Positions 8,075-15,935 of a stretch of DNA of 15,935 nucleotides are shown here, piece by piece. The stretch is taken from assembly GCA_001661515.1 (NCBI GenBank), contig LUVW01000022.1, positions 138,476 to 154,410 on the forward strand, in the 5' to 3' direction. This DNA comes from Capniomyces stellatus (Eukaryota; Kickxellomycota; Harpellomycetes; Harpellales; Legeriomycetaceae). The notes beneath the pieces are model-generated. The model was not told where the DNA came from and searched no databases. It was given only the letters and a program-made list of their open reading frames with translations. The position numbers and the translations under genes are program-made. The number at the start of each line of letters is the position of its first letter. Within the stretch, counting starts at the first letter, position 1.

Positions 8075-11000
8075 ATGTCGGTAACACAGGAGAAGATTGC
8101 AGAATGCTTGTTTCAATCGCTAAATGTTGATTCCAGGATCAGAAAACAAGGTAAGTTTTTTATTATCATTAATCGAAAAACAAACCAGAAACTAGGAATG
8201 CAAACGAAAGAATAAAGTGAAATGTATAGGCAGGATATATTGTGAATTGGCGGGTTGATTATAATAACAAGAGCTATTCATGTGGAATAGCTGAGGCGAT
8301 GCTGTTTAGCTTGGAGCAGACACAGGAATTTGCCGTTCCGCTGCTGCACTTGATAAACAACAGCCAGGCGGATGAGAACATTCGGATATCAGCAGCATTA
8401 TACTTTAAAAACTTTATAAAGAGATCCTGGATGCAAAAGGAGGATGTTGAGGATATAATCAAGGAGAGCGATAGAGTAGTTATAAAAGGGGAGATAATAG
8501 CACTGATGATTAGTCTGCCAAAAAGCATGCAGTTGCAGTTGGGAGAGGCAGTGAGTGAGATTGCGAACAATGATTTCCCTAGCGCTTGGCCAGGCTTGAT
8601 TAGCGATATGGTATCTAGGTTTTCTAAAGACGATATTGGGAGAAATAACGGGATATTGACAACGGCACATATGGTGTTTGAAAGGTAATTGTATAGGAGG
8701 CTTTAGATGGTGATAGCTAGGCGAAAAGAAATAGGTATTAAGTGAGAGAGTGTGTGTATGTGAAATTTCTGTGATGTGTAGGTGGAGGTCGGATTTTAGA
8801 ACAGACGAGCTGTTTACAGAGATAAAGTTTGTGTTGGGGCAGTTTGCAGAACCGTTCCATCAAATATTTATGCATACAGACGGATTGGTAAAGATGCACA
8901 GTGCAGGTGGGGCGACGGGAGAGTATAAAATAGAAGAGCTACTGGAATCAATAAGACTGCTAAGCATAGTGTTTTATGATCTGAACTGTCAAGATCTGCC
9001 GGAGTTTTTTGAAGACCACATGAAGGAATTCATGACGATATTTTATGGATACTTGGAGTATGAGAACGCAGCTATATCAAGAGACGACGATGTGGCTAGC
9101 GTGGTTGAAGAAATCAAGGAGGCAGTGATTAAAGTGGTAGAGTTGTATACTAGACGGTACGAGGAAGATTTTGAAATGCTGCCGGCGTTTGTGGAGGTGA
9201 TTTGGACTATGCTGACACGAGTGGGAATGGAAAGAAAGTATGATGGGGTAAGCAAAATGAAAATATAGATAAGCAACGTGTAATATATTTAATTTAATGT
9301 ATAACAATATAATAACATAATTTATATTGTGTAATAATATGATTTGTGTTGTATAATAATATAATAATAAAATTTAATTTGTAATAATATAATGTATAGA
9401 TTGTAAAGCAAGGGATGGGATTCTTGACGGTAATGGTGAAAAACCCACGACATAAGCATAGATTTGGGGGACAGGATACAATCAAGATGTTGTGTGAGAA
9501 AATAGTTTTGCCAAACATGGTGTTATCAGTTGAAGACGAGGAGCAGTTTGAGGATTCGCCAATAGAATATGTGAAAAGAGAGCTTGAAGGGTATGAGGAA
9601 GAGACGAGAAGAAAGTCAGCATCGGATTTGGTGCGAGGGTTGCTGGAGCAGTTTGCGGTGGAGACGACGTCGGCAATGTCAGTGTATATAATGGGGAATC
9701 TGGAGGTGTACAACAACGATAGGGCGACGCAATGGAAGGCAAAAGACGCGGCGCAGTTTATGGTGACATCGTTGTCGGTTGTGGCGTCGGTGCAGAGTCT
9801 GGGAGTGACGATGGTGAATTCGTTGGTGGATATAAACGAGTTTTACAGCAACCAAATGGAAATGCATTTGAGGGACATAGGATCGGATAGCGACAATTTG
9901 ATTCTAAAGACTGACGCGATCAAGTTTCTGTACGTGTTTCGAAACCAAATCAACCAGCAAACGCTGATCAACAGTCTGGCCTACCTGGTCGAGCACCTGA
10001 GCCATAGCAATGTGGCAGTCAGCACATTTGCGTCGCTGGCCATTGAACGCATGCTGGTGCTGAAGAGGGAAAACAGCAGAGTTGTTGGCGAGGATCTGGT
10101 AAAGGCGTACTCGCCAATGATCTTTGAACGCATACTGACGCAGCTCATGAGTGCCAGCAGTGCCGAAAAGCTGGCTGAGAACGACCTGTACGTCAAGCTG
10201 ATCATGAGGACGATTATTGCAGACAGGAACAGCGTTGGCATGATGGCGGCTGGCTTGCTGGAGAAACTGATGATGGTGCTGGACGTGGTGTCAAAGAACC
10301 CAAGCAATCCCAAGTTCAACCACTACCTGTTTGAGTCTGTGAGTTCATTGGTCAGATTCTCGCTCGCCAGCCACCCACTGCTATTGGCTGAGCTTGAAGC
10401 CCTGATATTCCCGAGGTTCCAGTACATTTTGCAGAACGAGGTTGTTGAGTTTATGCCCTACGTGTTCCAGATTCTGTCGTTGTTGCTGCAGAACCACGCG
10501 GGCAGCACCGAGATGCAGCTGCCAGAGTCGTACGTGTCGCTGCTGCACCCGCTGCTTTTGCCGGTGCTGTGGGAGTCAACTGCAAACATTCCGGGGCTGG
10601 TTGTGTTGCTGCAGAGTTACTTGAGAGTCAGCAGCAAGCAGATGGAGGCAAACAACATGATTCAGCCCATTCTTGGAATATTCCACAAGCTGGTCGCAAG
10701 CAAGGCCAACGACCACTACGCGTTTGAGCTGCTGATCGCTATGACGTGTTATGTCAGCTCTGACGTCATGCAGCTGTACTACAAGGCCATCTTCACCCTG
10801 ATTCTGTCCAGGCTACAGTTGCAAAGCACCCAGAAGCTGGTTAGAAACCTCACATTTTTCATCGGCATGTTCTGCGCTGTTGGTGATGCGAACGTTGCCT
10901 ACCTCATTGACCTGTTTGAAAGCATTCAGACCGGCCTGATACTCAACATTGTTGGCGGCGTCCTGGCCAACAGCATCCCCAACGTCTATGTCGCGTCAAC

Positions 11001-11481
11001 CAACAAACAAAACGACGTCAGACTCGTTGTTTGCGGCTACATGAACCTCCTAGCCAATCCCACTCTCCTTTCAATGATTCTTGCCAAACCAAACTCCAAG
11101 CTCTTTACCCTAACCCTCTCAAACTTGGTCAGGCTGCTTGAAGATCCAAATCTAACCCTCTCCAAATCCCCCTCCCACCCAACCGGTGCTGCCGATGAGT
11201 CTCACTTTGACAATCTCGACATCGATCTTGACTCCGACAGCCAAGCCAACCTCGACTACCACGCTTCCTACTCTAAGCTGTCAACTATCACCGTCTATAA
11301 ACCCTCCGACTCTATTCTCGCTTCTGCTTTACTAACCAATGCTGATCCAAGACTCATCTTGGCCAATTCCCTCAAATCTCTTTTGGCACGTGATTTACCC
11401 ACCAAAACTTATGTTGAACAGCAAATCTCCCTCCTTGATGAAAAAGTCAGTCTTGTACTATCCAACTACATGGTTCTTTAG
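8075..11481 (+). CDS. CSE1: CSE1 / exportin-2 (importin-alpha re-exporter), four exons
   Basis: Importin-beta superfamily karyopherin that returns importin-alpha from nucleus to cytoplasm with Ran-GTP. Exons: 8075-8150, 8291-8684, 8782-9247, 9400-11481, with phases 1, 2 and 0 matching, giving 1005 aa (human and yeast about 960-970). Residues 20-85 form the importin-beta N-terminal repeat (RIRKQAEAMLFSLE). Then come LYFKNFIKRSW, EIALMISLP-type, NNDFPSAWPGLISDMVSRF, TAHMVFERWRSDFRTDELFTEIK and NCQDLPEFFEDHMKEFM-type stretches. In exon 4, FEDSPIEYVKRELEG, RRKSASDLVRGLLEQF, KNPSNPKFNHYLFE, LPVLWESTANIPGLV and KLVASKANDH match the Cse1 and CAS C-terminal domains. The exon 4 start at 9400, not the Met at 9415, keeps the family spacing between KYD and GFL. 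The acidic segment near residue 910 (DNLDIDLDSDSQ) is slightly longer than in animals. Base composition changes along exon 4 (see findings). Confidence 0.95.
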
Positions 11482-11609
11482 TCTGACTTTTAGCCCTCCC
11501 CCCCCCCCTCCCCGCATTTCTTCTTCTACTACTCTTTCTTTTTAATTCTATTTATTTTTTTACAACCAAATATCTCAATCTTTCTACAAAATACAATGTT
11601 AAGCCAAAA
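11482..11609. other. Short convergent junction with an 11-C run
   Basis: Only 128 bp separate the stop codons of CSE1 (+) and the next gene (-), so the 3' UTRs probably overlap. A run of 11 C lies at 11498-11508 within a longer pyrimidine-only tract (about 11494-11512), followed by T-rich sequence. A homopurine-homopyrimidine tract of this kind could form unusual DNA structures. No gene is visible. Confidence 0.5.
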
Positions 11610-14410
11610 CTATATGTTAACCCTAATTGTCCCCAGATCGCTGTACATGTACTGATTGTTACTAAACATCTCAATCAACTTTTCTCGCAGCCCAACACTT
11701 TTTTCTTTACTTCTCTGTTGGTTTGTAAACCCTTTTAGCTCTCTGTAATACTGCCTCAATGCATCCATGTGGCCAGCATACTCAAATCTGTCTAACAATC
11801 TCACTTCTTCGCTACTACCACTGTTACTACTACTGCCGCTTTCGTCGCTAGTATTGTTGGCTTTGATGGATTTTATTCTGTCAATTATCTCTGTACATGA
11901 CACCACATACCCCAGTGTATTATTTACGCTTAGTTCCACATTGAATATTTTCTCTCCCTTGTTCTTTTCTTGACCTAATTCAAATATAAGCGTATATATA
12001 CATATATCAAAATAGCATACTTTTATCAACATTCAAAGTCCTTTAGACATGTTAACCCATTTTTTTTTGTAGCCTTGCTATCAAATTATCTTTCCAATGG
12101 TGTTATCAGAGCTGCTGTTACCTTTACTGATCATCAGTTTTATCACCGATTGACACACTGGATACTGTATCAACACACACCCGTTTCTAGCATCACTTTC
12201 GCTAACCAAATTCCTAAAAGTTGGTTTATTAACCACATACACACAAAAATACACACACAGTCAGCTACTTTATCTTCCATCAAATCCAACCTAGTCTATA
12301 CTTGTTTCAATACTATCATTAGCAATAACTCGGGTATTTACACTATTTGACTTGGCATCAATATGTTATATATATCTCCAATTTCAGCCGCTCCTTTAGC
12401 CACTATCCGTAACCTCAATATACACTTCACCAAACACCCCTAATCGCCATATAACACAAACATATCTCTTTTATTAATCCTGCAACACATACTTATACTA
12501 TTTTTCTTTCTTTCTATCCAATACCAAACATCCCAAGCAATTTTTAAAGCAATTGAGAATAACCAAACTTATTTAAATATTACAGGCAACTCAAGCTTTT
12601 TATATCTATCGTCTTCGTATCTGAAAACTTCTGGTCTACAGACCCCAGTTCTCTTTTCCAGCCCTTGCAGCTCACTGCCCTCAATGTCAATGTCAAAATA
12701 TCGTGTTGATAGATCAAAATATGTCAAGTTAATCACTCTGGCAATAAAATAGCATCGTTTTTCAATCCCATCCAGCCTAGACATCAGTGTTTTGGTCATT
12801 GTATCGACTCCTGTATCTCTCAATTCTGCAATATTTTGTCCAACTAACCCTTCTTCTATTATAAAAAACCCACAACCACAACCACGACCAAAACCACAAT
12901 CACAACCGCCATAATCATAACTTTAAATTTGTGAAATACTCATTATCAACCTCACAACTACTCGCTTCAAAAACAATATCCAAGTTCCTATTTGTTTCTA
13001 TTAAACGCTTTTACCAACCTTGCTCCGTGTTACAATTAAACACAAATACAACCACAAACTCTGCTGGAAAACCAACACTCTTTGAAACTCGAAAATTCAC
13101 TTTGCTAAGCAACAACAACCCCACAATACAATAAACCAAAAGTTAGCTTACATCGCACGTTATTTAGTTCATGACATGCCATACCTCATCATACCATATT
13201 TTATAACCTTATTACCTTCCTCCAGGAACCTGTGAAATACCGCTCATCGTACCATATTTTTTAATATCGAACCTGGTACCCTCTTGGTCTCTTTTATGAC
13301 TTTTGCTGTAAACATCACTCAAAGGAACCAAATAAGCTAACAACAATAACAACAACGGTAACTTTGAATCAAAATTGCAACTTTAGCCATATTCGCAGTC
13401 TTTCTCGCCCGACTACAAACCTTAATACCAACGATAGCTACCTAACTTACCTTTCCAACATTTTCCAAACACGACATACGGCTTATGCATAAACACCACT
13501 TCCAGTTCTAAAACACCGACTTCAACACTATCAATTGCCTTATCACGAGCATACATACCCTCTTCAGTCTTTATCACTGTTACGCTTTCTCCGCCGCTCT
13601 TTAAACTCCAATTCCCAACAGATTTCTCATCTTTACTTTCACTTCTGTCCTGAGACCCAACCACGCTATTGATATTTACTGTTGATTTGAAAAACGGCTC
13701 TTTAGTTCTCTCAAACCCTTCAATCAACCGTTTCAAAAGCATGTATTCGTTGCCGCCACCGTCGTCGTCTATACCGCTGCCGTCGGAAGATAATCGTAGC
13801 TCCGTAATATTCTTTATACTTTTAACTCCATCCATCACTCGAGGCTTGTTAGGCCCCAAACAACATCTAAACGCCCTTTTCATTGCAATTACCAGGTGCT
13901 GGCTTAGTATAAGTTCATTCTCGCCCTATACGTGTTAAAAAATGCTGTTTTGGAATTTCAAGCTTGTGCTAATTCAAAAAAAAGCAATGCGTTTTCCTTT
14001 TCTTTTCTTTTCCATTGTAAACAATACATTTCCAATTTCAAGGCGATTTTGTAGCTCGCCGGTAAAACTGCTACGCGAATCTGAAATTAATGTTTTCACG
14101 ACTGAAACCCCCCTATAAATTCTAATTTTTTCTCCTTTAACTTTATTATAACACACAGCTGTAGGTCTACACTGTGAATCTTACCTGAATCGCCTCAGCC
14201 CTGATCATCTTTTGAAGTGACTCATTACAACATTCAGCAAATCGCCTAATAGCAAAGTCAGTGTTTACTTTAAACATATCTCTTGGAGGTAAGTCTAAGG
14301 TTAAATAATTAAATTCAATGGCGAATCCATAGCCCATAATCAGTATTTAATTTTGAATATTCTCATTACCTTTTCAATGATTTAACGCTGATACTAGTGT
14401 CTGTATCCAT
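11610..14410 (-). CDS. Multi-exon gene of uncertain identity (weak resemblance to TRAPPII subunit Trs120/TRAPPC9); 5' end unresolved
   Basis: I do not firmly recognise this gene. The 3' block splices cleanly: 13104-13019, 12855-12584, 12439-12342, 12213-12122, 11974-11610. Junction phases 1, 0, 2 and 1 all agree, giving about 303 codons ending in TAG. Upstream, exon 13925-13451 (158 codons, acceptor GTATAG, donor GTAAGT) is clearly coding, but its phase-1 end does not fit the phase-2 start at 13104, so a small exon is missing from my model. Further 5' candidates are 14080-14028 (or to 13958), 14337 or 14245-14185, and 14410-14370 (starts MDTDTSIS). Short beta-strand-like stretches (EFVVVFVFNCNT, RCYFIARVINLTYFDL, IFNVELSVNNTLGY) suggest Ig-like sandwich domains. 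The stretch ALKLEMYC...RKEKENALLFFELA resembles the helical region of Trs120-type proteins. Both are inference. Residues near the C-terminus are Ser/Asn rich, then charged helix (about 11790-11640). A mostly plausible gene, but boundaries 5' of 13925 are guesses. Confidence 0.5.
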
Positions 14411-14798
14411 GTTTGTTATTCATTATCGTGGATTGAACAAATGCGGATAAGACTTTAACGCAAATTTAATACAATCGATCCCTTTTTATTAACCAAGGCA
14501 ACCGAAATATCTTGGGTGAAATCAAGTTGATCTATTTATTGAAATTCGCCAATGTGGTATTTGGTAAAATTATTGAAATCAAACTTTAAAGCAACAAGCC
14601 GAATAACAGTCAGCAGCTTGTAAAAAAAAGCAGCTATTACAAGTCAAAAATAATAGATTGATTAATGTAATGCGCCAACCAAATTTCAATTCCAAATATT
14701 GTTGTTCAAAATCAAAGACCATTCTTCTAAAAATAATCCATGAGGGTCGTGGTAATGAAGCTATAAGTAGTATAAATCCGTTGCCAAACTATCGATTG
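14411..14798. other. Intergenic stretch with a small open frame on the minus strand
   Basis: No assigned gene. On the minus strand a 47-codon frame from ATG 14722 to TGA 14579 looks less random than its surroundings (starts MVFDFEQQYLELKFGW, later rich in Cys and Leu) and follows an acceptor-like TTTTTAG. A second overlapping minus frame, from about 14630 to 14520, is also open. Either could be a 5' exon or remnant of the gene at 11610-14410, but no joining splice sites were convincing. Confidence 0.3.
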
Positions 14799-15935
14799 TC
14801 ACTTTGTATGATTTTTATTAATATTGAAGATCGATAAATCCAAAAACATCAACAAAGTTGAATTAATAATATCTATAGAACCTAAAGCAGTAACGTTTTT
14901 GACATGACCAGAATTCCTGCGATATAGTGAACTAAAGCTTAGTTTTGCGCCACGCTCGGTTAAATGCGTATGGCCATACACGTCTACGTTTCCAATATCT
15001 TCCATGTTCAGCATAGGGTTAGCCAGGGTACTCCCAATTTCTGGAAACTGGGGGTAAGAACTTGAGTCAAAACCCAAGTTCAAATTCGTGTGATTTGATG
15101 GGTTTGATATATTGGTAGGTGTGTTCTCTGTTCTTGCTGTTGGATTTCCGCTATACTCGCCTCCGCTATCTATTTTATTCACACCATAGCTATCCTGACC
15201 CAATATCTGTTGGGTAACATCAAGCTCGTCGCAATATGCATTCATATGCGGCGTAAATGACACTGCAAGTCTTGGCGAATCCATGATGATGTTTTCATAC
15301 AACAGGTCCGTAAAAATTCCACAAGTTGGCTTGTCTAAGCAGCATATCCGCGAGAAATAGCTTGCGCCTACAGGCAGTATCCAGGGATTCAGATCCTGAT
15401 CCGTTATTGCTGTCATTGCCAAGTATTGAGGAATCCTGGTCGACTTGCTGTTTTTCAAGTGGTAGTACTTTTTTATTTTTAAAGCCTGCGAAAAAAAGTC
15501 CGAAAATCGGAATGTGTACGTATAGTTCTTGTTCAGTAGCTTGAGCGATTCAATTAGCGTGTTGATGGCCAAGTCAATTCTGTCAATCTGCGGATGATCT
15601 GTGAGAAAATGTGCATTCAGCAGTATATTTCCTGCATTTGATGCTATCGACACCATCTGTGGCTTCCATTGGTAGCCGGAAACAGTCTCCATCGCACACT
15701 TTATTGTGTCTGCTATTGCCAACGAGTCCTGGATGCACGAGTTCTTTGCTGCTTTGACTCTTTCGCACGCCACTGTATCCGTTCTACGAACAGAGAGTTC
15801 CGACTGGTAGAGCAGAACCCTGATCGAGTAGTAGAAGCAGTGCAGGTAGAAATAGCTGATGAGCAAGGTGTGGTGCCAGGGTATCAGCAGCAGGTCGCCT
15901 CGAATGCTGTTGAAGTTAAAGTCGATCGACTCTGT
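14799..15935 (-). CDS. Fungal-specific (Zn2Cys6-type) transcription factor, C-terminal part, copy 2 (5' truncated by window)
   Basis: The frame is open from the right window edge to the stop at 14799-14801 (378 residues visible). The first 250 residues equal residues 7-256 of the left copy except Ser200 (left numbering), which is Phe here. The same helical fungal transcription-factor domain pattern applies. The final 128 residues are specific to this copy: a Ser/Asn/Thr/Pro-rich stretch, then a segment with Arg/Lys and a hydrophobic end (LLMFLDLSIFNI) before the stop. The N-terminal zinc cluster would lie beyond the window. The first Met in view (15866) is internal to the domain and is not a credible start. 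The gene runs on the same strand as, and upstream of, the gene ending at 11610. Confidence 0.6.
   Translation of the reverse strand, partial: TESIDFNFNSIRGDLLLIPWHHTLLISYFYLHCFYYSIRVLLYQSELSVRRTDTVACERVKAAKNSCIQDSLAIADTIKCAMETVSGYQWKPQMVSIASNAGNILLNAHFLTDHPQIDRIDLAINTLIESLKLLNKNYTYTFRFSDFFSQALKIKKYYHLKNSKSTRIPQYLAMTAITDQDLNPWILPVGASYFSRICCLDKPTCGIFTDLLYENIIMDSPRLAVSFTPHMNAYCDELDVTQQILGQDSYGVNKIDSGGEYSGNPTARTENTPTNISNPSNHTNLNLGFDSSSYPQFPEIGSTLANPMLNMEDIGNVDVYGHTHLTERGAKLSFSSLYRRNSGHVKNVTALGSIDIINSTLLMFLDLSIFNINKNHTK
15186..15935 (-). repeat. Right arm of the 750-bp inverted repeat (coding)
   Basis: Reverse complement of 20-769, with two differences found (15355 and 15305). The inner boundary at 15186 is a real, abrupt breakpoint: the next base inward does not match and no similarity resumes. 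The outer boundary is the window end, so the arm may continue. Confidence 0.95.

Noticed and set aside
11621..11632. Telomere-like TTAGGG on the minus strand
   Set aside because: Single occurrence inside the coding end of the minus gene; no array.
12075..12350. 91-codon plus-strand frame
   Set aside because: Overlaps two minus-strand exons (12439-12342, 12213-12122) that splice with matching phases.
12823..12925. Gly/Cys-rich repeat extension upstream of exon 12855-12584 (GGTTGT repeats)
   Set aside because: It is simple-sequence DNA lying before a good acceptor (ending 12856) in the right phase; treated as intron.
13451..14410. Meiotic SPO22/ZIP4-like TPR protein as identity of the minus gene
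   Set aside because: Considered from the helical motif alone; the downstream beta-rich segments do not fit a TPR protein.

Overview
This window looks like nuclear DNA of an AT-rich fungus with intron-bearing genes. Introns are mostly about 95-230 nt, start with GT and end with AG. The genes are eukaryotic housekeeping genes plus two Zn2Cys6-type (Gal4-like) transcription-factor C-terminal halves, a family restricted essentially to fungi. An animal-type (class I) phosphatidylinositol transfer protein beside fungal transcription factors suggests an early-diverging, non-Dikarya lineage; AT-rich Zoopagomycota/Kickxellomycotina would fit, but that placement is inference.

Layout, left to right: (1) 2-1165 (+), 3' part of a fungal-specific transcription factor. 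(2) 1166-2773, AT-rich DNA holding at most a tiny candidate gene at about 2154-2413. (3) 2774-4544 (+), a complete eight-exon class I PITP including an 8-nt micro-exon. (4) 4545-5028, a convergent 3'-3' junction with a potential G-quadruplex. (5) 5029-7378 (-), a five-exon protein with two C-terminal CCCH zinc fingers and an N-terminal hexapeptide minisatellite. (6) 7379-8074, a divergent promoter region. (7) 8075-11481 (+), a complete four-exon CSE1/exportin-2. (8) 11482-11609, a short convergent junction with a C-run. (9) 11610 to about 14410 (-), a many-exon gene whose 3' two thirds can be spliced with consistent phases. Its function is not firmly recognised; TRAPPII Trs120/TRAPPC9 is a weak idea. 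Its 5' end is unresolved. (10) 14799-15935 (-), a second copy of the transcription-factor fragment.

The main structural feature is that the two ends are inverted copies. Positions 20-769 and 15186-15935 are reverse complements over 750 bp (exactly 250 codons) with only two differences found. Both arms stop abruptly inside the same open frame, and each gene then continues in frame into its own unrelated-looking tail. The right arm is cut by the window edge, so the true repeat may be longer. Recent inverted duplication, gene conversion between paralogues, or a contig ending in a repeat could all explain this.

The internal genes do not form a pathway. They are housekeeping functions: lipid transfer, RNA binding, importin-alpha recycling, and possibly vesicle tethering. 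No tRNA, rRNA, CRISPR array or recognisable transposase was seen.
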